Assembly (NCBI GenBank): GCA_002322525.1
Contig: DCOU01000096.1
Location: forward strand, 1 to 17,206
DNA: 17,206 nt
Source: Candidatus Omnitrophica bacterium UBA1562
GTDB lineage: Bacteria; Omnitrophota; Gorgyraeia; Gygaellales; Profunditerraquicolaceae
Direction of reading: 5' to 3'
Part shown: positions 1-12,500 of the stretch, piece by piece
Numbering within the stretch: the first letter of the stretch is position 1
How the letters are laid out: each line of letters starts with the position of its first letter
Notes under the pieces: model-generated
Database searches by the model: none
Told to the model about the DNA's origin: nothing
What the model saw: the letters and a program-made list of their open reading frames with translations, nothing else
Translations under genes and position numbers: made by a program

Positions 1-540
1 TACTCTTCCATTTTGGATTTGGCTTATGAATTGCTTAATCAGATAGGCAACAAATCCACCTGTGGCTGCCGCCATAACCCTTAAGATTAAAGCCATCTTA
101 AAAGGAAGCAAAAGCAATGAACAAAAGATTGCACCAATGCTTAAACTGATAACCGTTGACCAACTGGCTTTCACTAACCAAAGATAAGTAAATAGGGAAG
201 TAGCGACACCGGCTACCACTGCCCCTAATATCTCCCCAGTGCTCAGGTTAGGCCGCAATAACCCTGACAATCCCACACCCATGCCTGAAAGGATGATAAG
301 CGCCCAGCGTAATCTTGCCATCCGCTTATCTTGGCCTCTTAAACTCCAGCTTAAGATAGCCAACCCCAAAGGTAGACCCACAGCAATAAGGGGTATCAAC
401 CAAGGATTTCCCACTGCCTTAATTAGAGCAGGTATATAGAATTTAACCGCTGCTACTATCCCTGCTAAAACAATCGCTAATCCTGAAACCCCCAAACTAA
501 CTTTACCCCAGAGGGTCTCAGGTTTATAGAGCTGTTTGAG
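1..540 (-). other. Transmembrane cluster D, cut by the window edge, within the giant CDS
   Basis: Residues about 5556-5735 contain about six hydrophobic segments: VSLGVSGLAIVLAGIVAAV (near 490-430), PLIAVGLPLGLAIL (near 385-345), LIILSGMGVGLSGLL (near 300-255), GAVVAGVATSLFTYLW (near 225-180), VISLSIGAIFCSLLLL (near 160-105) and ILRVMAAATGGFVAYLI (near 85-40). Positive residues flank several of them. I do not recognise a family. The frame is still open at base 1, so the protein continues to the left. Confidence 0.75.
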
Positions 541-3500
541 TTCTCTCCACGCATTAACTTTACTTGGATGCGTTATCTTACTTTCATCCATAACCCGATA
601 AAGAGTCAGTTCTTTTACCGAGTTTCTTTTGCGTATCTTGCGTATCTGCTGTCTCAACCGTCCCCTAAGCTCAATAACGCGAACCGCGTAAGATTGGGAT
701 AGAATAATGCGTATAAACTGCTCATCAAGCTCATTCTGCTTTTTAACATTTATATCTAACATCAAATTTAATGCCCCAGCTAATTTTTCAACCCTTATAT
801 ACTCTGTAAGATAGAAGATGCTGTGGTCAGAAGGTAGAAAAGCTAAAATTTGCGCCAGCTTTTCAGTAGAGAGGAAATTCAGAATTCCTGAAGAATCCCT
901 ATTTCTAATTACATAACCATGCTCGCCAGTTGGACCCATGCGCAGCTTCATCATCTCCACTATCTGCTCAGGACTAAACCTCTCTAAGTATGAAGCAAGA
1001 GAGGCTATTGCCTTCTCCTGCCCAGGCATACCTTCAATAGTATTTCTTACAAAGAGCGCCTCTTTTCTTATATCTAATTTAGAGATATCTCCCTTATAAA
1101 TATGGCCTATAAAGCAAGCGGGGAAAAACAGCTCTTGAATATCAGTCCCTTTAATCTCATAAACCGGCTCCATCTTATTTACCCACAATAATCCTGAGCG
1201 AATGAGTCTAATCCAGAGCCGGCTAATGGTTTCCCTGGAGGGGTTCTCATCCTTAAGTAAAACCACTACTTCATATCCTAAATAATGAGGATTCATTACC
1301 AGTGAGTTTAAGAATAGGGAAATAATATCTCTTCCCTGAGGAGCTATAACCGGCTTTCTTAACTTAAGAGTAATGAGTAATCTTTCTTCAAAACTAAGTA
1401 ATGGTAAGGGGGCCTCTGGGTTAATCTCAGGTGAAAATAAAAGTTCAAGATTCTTTACTACCAATGCCCTACTTTCAGCTATAACCTCTACAGTAATTTG
1501 GCCTATCTCTAAGCGATCTCTTACAATGTTAAAATAATATGTTTTGTCATCTCCATTTCTCTGGCCTAATATTAAAAGATCTAACCCTCTTTGTCTCAAT
1601 TCCCTATTAAAAGGCAAGAAGGATTTAACCAAGGGCCGTCCTTCTGAGTATTTAGCATGTTCTTGCGGCCCTCTAGATGATGTCTGGGGGGAAAGAGGCT
1701 GGGGTGATGGCAGGGCCTCTTTTTTAAATGCCGCACTTATTTTTCCAATATCTTCTGAAGGAACATAAGGCACCTGCACACGTACCGGCTCATCAGAGGA
1801 CGAACTATTAAAAACCGGGCCCTTATAAAGAGCATCACCTCTACCTAAAAGCTCTTCTGCTCCACCCTTACCTAAGATCGTTATGGAGTCAGCGCTGGAA
1901 GGTAACTGAAACGCTATTCTTGCAGGCAGATTGGCTTTTATCTGCGCCATACTTTCTGAGAGGTCAGTAGATGGCCTCTGTGTGGACAACACTAAATGGA
2001 CACCACAAGCCCTTCCTGCTTGAGCAATCCTCTGGATAAGAGAAGCGATTATTTTATCTGCAGGCTCCCTACCATTGATGGTTATTTCTGGAAATCTCTG
2101 CTTTAACCCAGAGAGTATCTTCTCAAGCTCCTCCTTCTTAAGTAGCCTTCCCTTCTGAATTAGCTCAGCAAACTCATCAATAACTATAACTACATAAGGT
2201 AGCTGCTCAGAGGCTGACACAGACCTATTATACTCCCCAAGGTTCCTTAACTTACTTTGCTCAAGCACAATGGCTCTTTTATTAATCTCTTCAACTTGAG
2301 CCAGGAATAACTCCAGTGTTTCTTCTGGAGTAGAGGCAAATCCTATACAATGTTCTATTTCTTGATAATAACTGAGCTCCAGTCCTCCTTTTAAATCTAT
2401 AAATACAAACTGCGCTTCTTGAGGGCTCTTTGAAACCAGTAATGAGCAGATTAACCCGTGTAAGAAATTTGATTTTCCACCTCCGGTTGTTCCTGCCACC
2501 AGGAGATGGGGCATCTGGGTTAAATCTGAAATGATAGGTTTTCCCTCCACAGACATACCCATAATTATTGGTAGCCCTGTCTCTGAGAGAGCAGTTTTAA
2601 AGTCAGGGGTCTCTAATATATCCCTTAATCCTAATATGACTTCACCTCTTAGGCCTCTTTGTACCTGGATTCCCACATAAGTTGTGCCAGGGATTAAGGG
2701 CTTTACTGTAACTTTTCTTCCACCTAAGAGCACACTTAATGTCTCAGCCACTCTTTTTATATCTCCTACCCGCTCAACTGGTTTTCCGGTTTCTGGATCT
2801 CTAAGTGAAAGGTAGAATTCTAAAGCTTGGGCTGAGGTCACGCTTACTCCAACTACAGTAGCTTTAACTCCCAGTCCAGGAAGTTCTGACTGTAACTGCC
2901 AATTTAGCAGGGCAATCTCCAAACATTCTTTTGAGGTAGGTTTGCGTTGGTATGCGGTAAGCTGCTCTATCAGCATAGTAAATGGATTTTGAGTCATCAT
3001 CCCTAAGACTAAAACCGCCCCGGCTGCCCCAGCTAGGGACGGTTCTGAAATACGCTTAAAGGTGTCCCCTACTAACACAGCCACCCCCATCAGGACCAGC
3101 AGCAATATCAGAGGCAATATAATGCCGATCCTGGCGCGAATAAAATCAACCAGCCTTTGCCCGTAAGAAGCTATATTGTTTGCTGTGGTTATCAGCCGCT
3201 GAGCAAAGAAACTACCTATTTTCTTTACGGCGTTTAATATAAGTGCCATCATGGAAAATAAACAGATAAAATACCCAAGATACACGTATATATCTGCATA
3301 TAATTCGACTATTTCTAGGTGCGCTATCTCAATTAACCCTTTTATAATTACAACTGGCAGGTAGCTATTGGCAGCATAGACTACCTGTTCGCCCCCAATA
3401 AAGAAGCTCCTGAAGAATTCCTCTTCGAGAACACTAGCGACAGGCAAGGAATACCTGATTAATGCCTTTGTGATTTGATCAATGGCAACGAGGTATAATA

Positions 3501-6500
3501 TAAACAGGGACGCATAAGGCAGGAGTGCAAATATCTTATTTTGACCGCGGGCAGTGCCAGGATGCCTTGTTTGTTTTTTTGCCGCAGAAAAAACGGATGA
3601 TATAGCTATTAGTAACCATGCCGTTGCTGCTACCGTTCCAATAAAACCTAATATCATTACGAATCTAATAACTACTGTTAAAGCTCCAGCCGGAATGTAG
3701 CCTGAAGAACGAGATATTAATACTTTTAAAAACTCTTTATTAATTAAGAAAAAGAAAAGTTGCGACTTCCACCAAAAGCTTGAAAGATGGACATAGAGCG
3801 AAGCCAAATCAAAACCAAGAAAAGCTATTATTAATCCCAAAATGCCTGCCGGGCAAGACATCTTCAATTCGCCTCTGGTAGGATGGAATTCAACCATAAA
3901 TGTAATAATATGGGAAAGGCTGGAGAGGACAAGATAACCAAGGATAAAGTTGAACCAGGAAGGAAATTCAGAGAACGGTATGCCAACAAAGAGATTAATA
4001 AATACTGCTACCAGGACAGGAAGGATAAACGCGACACTAAATAAGATATTCCTTTCTATCCCCGCGCGTTTTAGCTGCGGCGGCGAACGTTCAAGACGCA
4101 AAGTGCCTCTCCAGAGCTGGACCCAGCGATAATCAAGAAGGGCTATCCCTGCTCTTTGGGCAGCTTCTTTGTGCCCTCGCTCATGCAAATATACTGCAAG
4201 GCCAAAAAGATTAAGGAGAATACGCGCTATGCAGTTTAGGCGGCTTAGGTGCGGATACCTTATGGTATTTCTAAAGAAATTTGCGGCGAGAGAATTAACC
4301 TGTCCGCCTTTAATAAATTCTAATTCAGACAAAAGACTCTGTATGGCCTGAGGCCAAGTCATCTTGCCTTTCCGGTAGCTATTAAGCAACCCTACCAATT
4401 TCCTTCCACCGGGAATCTTCTTTCCTCCATATTGTGGAATTCGGGTACGATAGAAGTCAGTCATTGTTAATTGTTCGGGAGTCTTACCTACTTTGACGCA
4501 TAAGCATTCAACTAAATATTTCTTTGCTTCTTTAGAGACCTCCGCCCAGCGACCAATCCATTCTCCCTTTTCAAGGTAGGCTATCTCTTCTTCTAACAAA
4601 AGAGCTTTAGTATCGAGGAGTTCTGATACCATTCGTTTAACTCTTGCTTTTGGTTTCTCGCCCTTACGGCGATAGGATTCTACTAATGTGTATAGCGTCT
4701 TACCGCCGAATGTTTCAAACTTATGCCACTTTAGAACCTCGTAGGTAAGTTTTTGCACTGGCCAACCTAGTTCACAAGCAGCAGCTTTTAGAAATTCAGC
4801 CTTGATTTTATTAGGCAGTCTCGCCCATCGTAACTTATGTGCCTTGAAACGCTCAAGCCACTGCTCAAAAGGAACTTCCTGACTCCTCTTCTGTGCAAGT
4901 GCCTGGATCTCATCCCTGGCTTTAGTTAATCCGTGCTGAAAAATCATCTCCATGATCTCGTGAGCAGGAACCCACTCACTATAAATCAATAGCTCTTTCT
5001 TAAGTTTTAGCGCTTCAGCGAGCCACGCCTCTGCCTTGTCTAATCCATAATGCTGAATAGCAAATACAATCTCTTCTTGGGTTAAGCTTCCTTGGTATCT
5101 CATTAGTAAAATATCTGTCTTTTCTCTGACTTTAGTAAGTTGGCCGATAAAACCAGGGTAACAACGAATAAAGTAGATGGTAAAAGCGCGAGAGAAATTA
5201 TATTTAGCCTCTATGCGACGATATGTCTCGGGTAAAACCAAACGCATTATAAGAGCATGGATATCTTTTTCCGGATAACCCCAGCCTCTATAAGTTTTTA
5301 TCGCCTGATTAATCGTCTCCGCTAATCCTTTAGCATCAAACTTTTCTGATAACCTATCCAGTCTAACCCCTTCTGTAGCTGTGAAAACCCCTTCTTCTAT
5401 GAGCCAGAGAAGTGATTCATCTCTTAACTTTACTAAGGTATTAGCTACTATTCCTGCATAAGAGTCTTCTAATCCGGCAGCGACCAGTTCCCGAAAAAGC
5501 CAAACATCGTATTTGCTTTCCTCATCTTTCAATGTATTTTTTAAACCAAGGCCTGGCAAAATCCTCTGTCTGTGTGGAGCTGGATGAGCTCTCTTGCTGC
5601 TCTTGCTGCGCCTAGCCCGCCTAAACGACGGAACCGCCGCGGCCAACCCTAGAGTTACTACCCCGCCATCAACGGAATTGGAGGCCCCGGCCAGCCCGGA
5701 AACAATTGCCACCCCACCAGCCACGGAGAGGTTATGGCAAAATAAGGCTGAGCCGAGGCCAAGAACAGCCACAACTCCCACACCTGCCACGCCTGCGTGC
5801 CGTAACGCCGAGTAGCCACGGTATTCGGCAATTAAAAGAATTTCTATAAAGGCATGTATAAGATGTGCTATTGCAAGGAGAATGATGGGTAAGGTATAAG
5901 GAAAGAGGATAAGAAGAATAGGTGCGATTAAAACATTAATGATGACCCCTCCCCAACACGGTGGTGCTCGGCCTCGATAACGTAATCCACTGAATAGGTC
6001 TTTCCACTGGAACTCTAAATCAGATGCCCTGCCTGTGAGTTGAGCCTGCAGAAGATTCCCTAATTCGTGAGGGACAACAACTGGACTTAAGATGGCTTTT
6101 AAGATTCCGATTAATAAAGGATGGCTAATTCTTTTCTCTAATAATCTTAGAAGGTATGAAGGTTGAACTTCCTCAACCCACACGCATCCTCTAAGAAGAT
6201 TTGTCTGCTCATTATCCAGGTTATAATCTTTCGCCAATGCCTGCACTAATCCTGGTAAGTCTTCACGTATTAGGTGGTTTCTTTGTTTTTGAATGTTTTC
6301 AAGGAATTCTCGCGTGTGGAAAAACTTTTTACTGGAAGTCCATTGTCTTCTTAAAATCTCGTTTATGAGATACAACTCCAGCACATAGATGTATCTTGAG
6401 GCAACTTTAAAGGCGGGGTTGGGGATTCTTTTAGTTTTACCTTGAGGGTTATCAATATTGAGGGGGATATTTGCGGCTTGATACACTCTCCCCCACCAGA

Positions 6501-9500
6501 TAGCGCGCTGATGAGGTGAGCCCCTTAATAATTGTGCATCCTCAACAAAATACAAAAATGTTTCTCTTAAGAAACTCTCCCTGTCAACGGGTTTATCAGA
6601 ACCGAGCTCTTGCTTAACTAACTCATCTCTATACTTTGCTATTATTCTGTGGAGAAATTCTGAGTCATCAACAACTTTTAAAATCAATTTCATTTTAGAA
6701 ACCGCCTCATCTTTTGCCTTTTCTTTGACAAATTTTAATGCCTGGGTGAGTAGTCCGTAAATGTATGCATACTCAGGCTCTCCTTTAATGGCATTAAGCC
6801 TTTCTATACCTAAAATATTATCCTGCGCCTGCTGCCATTTTCCATCTCTTATTAAAGAATTAATCCCTTCTACTCTCTTTCTTATATTTTCATCTCTGCC
6901 TATTGCCTCATCTCTTAATTCCTTTAGTCTTGTTCCCTGAAGTCTTTTAATCATTGCCTCAGTAACCTGTCTTCTTAAATCTAAATATTTCTTAGACATT
7001 TCAAAAAACCTCTTAGCCGTCCGGTTGTGCCTGTCTCCTATTGATATCATCTGCAGGTTAGCTTCCAGCAGAATCTTTGTAATTATCTTCTCTTCTACCC
7101 TTAGTCGGCCTTCTGATTTTACCAAAGGGCTAAGAATTTGTTTAATAATGCGTTTTATTCTTCCGCGCTGCTTAGGCGTTAATTGGTAATCACTCATTTT
7201 CATCAAGTTAATCGCCTGCGAAAGTAATTTTATACCCTTAATAGCCCAGCGCCTCTCGGTTATTTCCGAATCAACTTGTTCATCCATTCCCCGGAAGGCC
7301 TCCCAGAGTGTGGTATACGTTATGGGTACTCTATCCCGCATGGTTCGTCTGCCAGCGGGTGGAATTATATATCTGTACTGGAAAACCGCTATCTTTCTTC
7401 CTATTCTTTTGACTTTTATCTTTATGTAGGTTTGTATGAGTCTTTCTTTTAAGAGTCCAAGTCGCGCGCTTCCGATGCGATTTATTATGCCAAATAGACA
7501 CCAGTGAGCAGCTGGTTCATTATTCTTTTGGATAAGCTCAACTGCCCTGACCACCTTTGCGTTCTCAAAGGCGGCATTTCTCTGGGATTCTTCTTTTATA
7601 AATCTCTGAGGTGCATAATTAATTGCGCAGTCTAAGAGTTCATTCACCAGCGCATCCCGTCTTTTTAATGCCCTGTTTTTGGCTTTACCTTTAAGCATCA
7701 TCCTCTTAGAAAGAAGCACAAAAAGCTCAAGGTTTCTCTCAAGCAAATCCTCAAAATAATCCCTTAAAAGTACTTCGTCTTTATAGATGGTAGTCGGGCG
7801 TTGTTTTTTTGTAGTAGTTACGGGGATTCCTAATCCTGGCTTAATAACCTCCTCTATAGCAGCCCGCCATATATCATCAAGGCCCTGAAGCTGGCTAAGC
7901 AGAATAGATAAATTTATCAGGCTTACCTTTTTGCCAAGGGTATCAGCAGGAACAGATATATTTACCAAGGATAATAGATTATTTACGATTGCCTCATAAT
8001 CAGAAGTTTTTACTCTATCCGAAGCAAGATAACCCAATAATCCCTCTAAGTCTTGGGATTGAATGAGTATCAGATTGCTTGTCCTTGATAATATTTCTAT
8101 CGCCTTAATAAGCGTATAAAAAGACGCTATCCTTGCCTTCACATATTCTTTACTGGTGCTCTTAATAAAAAGCTCTAAACCTTGGGGAGACTTAGGATGA
8201 ACGACAAAATATATAGAATATATTAGTTGCGGGATATCTGTAATACCTACAGTAGGCCGTATGAATAACTCTCTGAGTGTTAAATATTTTTCTCCTTCTG
8301 TTACCATCGTTGCCACGTCCGTATCTGCTCTCTTTAATATCTCTTCTTCTGTTAGGGCATCGATTTCAGCAAATGCCTCTTTCTTTATCAGGTGGTCAGG
8401 AGTTAAGAATCTTATTATTATCTCTCTATCTCTTTCTTTATTGTCTTCGCCGCGCCGTATATATATACTTTCCATCCAAGAGTTATTAACAAGCGAAGAC
8501 AACATTACTTCTATCTTCTGGGCGATTTGGGCGTTTTCCGGAGATTTCCTGCATGTCTCATCCCATGCAATTTGGTGGGCTTTTTGCGGTGAGATTTTTT
8601 CTTTGCGTTTCTTAAGAAGTTTATCTTCGATAAGGCCGTGGTCGGCAAAAAATGCTAAAGCGAATTTCATCCGTTCATAAAGCTCCTGAGATGAGAAATA
8701 TATTTCTAATGCCTTTTTATATCTTCTCTCCCAAATGAATCCTTCGGGTGGAGCGCGCGTGATTTGTCCGGTCAAAATGTAGATTCGAACTGGCAGACCA
8801 TCAATTTCAGAAATAAGTTTTTTAGCATCCTCAACCAGCTTATACTTCTTCTTACTTATTAACTTCTTTATTGCCTTTATATGATTATCGTCTAGATTAC
8901 CAAATCCTCCCATGTAGTGTGCCGGTCCGCGCATACGTACTCTATTAAATAACTTGTTCATCCAGGCAGGGGGTGCCCGAGCCAGGAGCTGTCTTAAGAA
9001 CTCTAACCTCTGGCTGAGGACTTCATCTGTCATGTTAAGTTCGATAAGGATAATCTCGCTTTCCCATTCGTTTTGTGCTCGTGCTAAAATCCCTTCTCTG
9101 GAGAATACACGACTTCTACCGCGCCTTTCTTTCTCCATTGCCCTCCCCACTCCTCCTACTTTTATCACGTACCACCCATTGTCTTTTACTGTTCTTAAGA
9201 AGGCCTTTTTAGCCGAGATATCTCCAGAATTATTCTCACAAGATTCGGGCGAATCAGGAGAAATAAAGGGCACAAAAACTATGAGTGGTTTATTTTTCTC
9301 TAATTCGTTTGAGGCAGCGGGGTCTAATATATCGTTGGATAATAAAACTGCTATCTTTAACCCCTCTACTTCAAAAACCTTATACTCTCTTCCTGCTAAC
9401 AGCCCCATATTCTTTTCTTCTTCACTAAGATTTACCTTGCGATATCTACCAATTTCACGACCACGATTAAAGATGTAGCAAGTATTATAGAAACCGTTTT

Positions 9501-12500
9501 CTGTATTCTCTATTAAACTGCCTCCAATGATTAGAGTAGATAGCTCTAAAGAAAGTACCCTTAATCTCTCGTATTCTCTGCGGGACAGCTTCGCGGCCTT
9601 TTCCAAAAACTTCCTTGCTTTATCAAGATGGATAAACCTAACGAATGGGGGAATAAAATAATATTCGGGTAAACACAGAAAATCAGGATGCAATGCTAAA
9701 ATCGCAGCTTTATCCTCCCCTGTGATTCTTCTTCCAAATCTCTGTTGATATAAAACCACTCTCTTTGTGGGCGGGGACGGTTCTATTTTTCTTCTATTTG
9801 CACCGATCACTCCTAGCATCATAAATGGAAGAATAGTTGAAACACCTATTAGTTGTCCCAGAAGCTGGCTGAGGGTCAGCCCCAGGAGGTGCTGGGCCGG
9901 CCAACCTCCAGAGACAACTTTAATTTTATTCACAAAGTCTAGAATTGAGTCTATTAACCCGTTGTGATAAAGAACTAAAGTAACGCCTGCACCAACCACA
10001 CACATGAGAAGATTGAACGGGTCGAACTTGGCCTGCCAAGTCTTCGTCTCAAACCAAAGTTCCAATACGTTAATCTCAGTATTATAATCATCCCCGGCTT
10101 GGAAATATTGACTAAAAAGGAGAATAACAGCCAAGATCACAAGGACTATACCTGCTACCCAAACTCCACCGCTTAAAATATTGTATATGGTAAGTATAAA
10201 ACCAAGCACCCCAAAGGAAACCCCCATTGCCAACACACCGCCTGCATATACTCCTATCTTCTTGCGTCCAAATTCATAGATAACTCCGAAAATAGTCATA
10301 AAAGCAGTGCTAATAATTACCATCGTATCCCATGTCCCTATAGATAATGCCTTACCTAACCAAGATGCAGTATATATCACTCCCGCAAGCTGATAAGAGA
10401 CGGCTCCTGGAATCATAATTAAATCGTTTAGATACGTCAAAAACCAGTTGGTATAGCGTAACTTGATTAACCGATTCAGAACATAGACAAGCGTTAAACC
10501 TAAAGCTACAATGAGTGGATGAATGATGAATAAACCGCCCATCTCGGTAAACACCGCCAACAGCCCAACAGAGGGTAGGTTTAGGTTTAAATCTTGCTTT
10601 ATCCCTGCCAATAAAGTTGCTACAGAGTAGGCTGCTATAAGTCCGCCGGAATTTGAAGCAGGCCTGGATGTTTCCTCAGGATCAAGATTAGCAGTAATTG
10701 AATCCTCTTCGGATTTAATAAACTCCTGAGTTCTGGAGAAGATACGATTGTACAGCTCTTTGTTATCCCACTCCTTAAGCGCTATATACAAAGTGATGGT
10801 CTTTTCTTGCATAGATACTGAGACGGCCGCAGGCGCAGGCATAAAGCGGCATACCAGATTAACCCTTAATGACCAACCATCAAAAGATAATCCATTATCT
10901 TCCTGCCATTTCTTCCATAGGCGATAGTAAAAATCTGTAGGCGTATCGTAATACCTTCTGCCTGAATAAGGCAAACATAGAGCAGTATCCCACCTCCAGA
11001 TGCCATTATTCTGCCTGAGGTATTTTCTAAAGAGATATTCCGTCAAAAGCAAAAGTATTCTCTGAGGTATAAAAGAAGGAGAGTCTATAAATTTTAATTG
11101 CCCATTTATCTGACAGGAATCCGATACATAGGGAGATTGATTAACTCTAGCTGGCATACCCTGTGTTTCCTCATCTATTTCTTTGAGTACCCTTGTAAAA
11201 GATACTGAAGAACTGCTAGACAAAATATGATCGGCAATCTCCTCCGCTGGCAAGATATCATCCACGACCCCTGCAACAATTGCAGCCCAAGGCATCTCAG
11301 CTTCTACTTTATTCGAAGGGATCTCCTGAGCTATGACGCGTCCGCCATGCGCACTTATATCTTTAGCGCCTTCTGTGCCATCCGTACCAATACCAGAAAG
11401 AATAACTCCTGTTACTCTAGGGCCGAGACTTCCAGCAGCAGAAGTAAACAGTTTATCTACAGGGCCACGCCAAACCCCCGCGGTTCTTCTGGTGTCGGGT
11501 TTCGCATTAACCCTGGCAGCATACCTTCCCCAAAAATCCTTGGTAATCAAAACATCCTCGGCAATTAAAACCATACCTCTTTTTATCGGATAGTTGCGCG
11601 GCCTGCCTTGAAGCGTTCTCTGGATCATAATTACGTGCGGATTTTGCTTTAGAAAATCTAAAAATTCACTATCATCTTCAGAAGGAGGAACAATATGGTG
11701 AGAAACTATGATGGGAGGATGATTTGAAGGAAGATTTTCTAAGATCTTCTGTAGGCCCTGATAACCCTTTCTCGATGCGCCGACTACAATAACCGGCCCC
11801 CTATACCCTTTTATGATCGTTCCTATTGCAATAAAAGAAGGTTCGAGCCGGACTAAATTCTCTAAAATGTATTTGTTAAACTTATGGGAACGCCCTAAAT
11901 AAGCGCCGATTTCATGGGCCAAGGTCTTGGCTATTTCAGTGGGGTTATTAAGGAGGGAGTTGTTCAGGTATATGACTAGCTGCTGCCTGATTATTGCTTG
12001 CGCACCTAAGATTTCTTCTGCGTCAGGTTTGCCCGGGTTGGCGTATATAGGAGGACCGGTAATAACAATACTGTTTTCTAGGGACTCTCTCTTAAAGAAG
12101 GCCGCCAGGCTTGCCATCAGTCTTAAGAGGCGCAGAAGTACACCTACGTGATGATTCTTAAGGAAGGTATCCACAGGTACGCTGCTCATCCCCGAATTCT
12201 TGGATAATTCTTCCACCTGGTTAATGACATCTTTTGTCTCCCTTGAGGTAAGTGGCCTGCCGCTTCTGGTGCGGGTGTGGTCAGAGGATCTACGCGAAAG
12301 CAAAGGATATATTTCCTCTCTAATATGGGCAATAAGATTAATTAATGATTGTAACGACCCCCGAGGAAAAGAATCAACTGCAGATAAAGCCTTTTGAAAG
12401 GATATCTGTGCCTCTACAGCACTTATTTCTGCTTTTAGCGACTGAATCTTCTTTTCGCCTAATAATTTTTGCAACTCTTTTATCAAATCATATATAAGAA

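Noticed and set aside
5594..5815. Plus-strand Ala/Pro/Thr-rich ORF of 73 codons
   Set aside because: It is the complement of the Gly/Ala/Val-rich membrane stretch in the giant protein; low complexity explains its openness.
8261..8680. Plus-strand ORF of 139 codons
   Set aside because: It is antisense to the helical region of the giant frame, Ser-rich, with no recognisable motif.
8954..9478. Plus-strand ORF of 174 codons
   Set aside because: It lies antisense to the nitrilase-like domain of the minus-strand giant frame. Its Ser/Leu-rich translation shows no domain, as expected of a shadow ORF.
8985..9785. Calling membrane cluster B plus the nitrilase domain a true Lnt (apolipoprotein N-acyltransferase)
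   Set aside because: Only the architecture agrees. The catalytic Cys is Ser and no Lnt-specific motif was seen, so a general carbon-nitrogen hydrolase label is safer.
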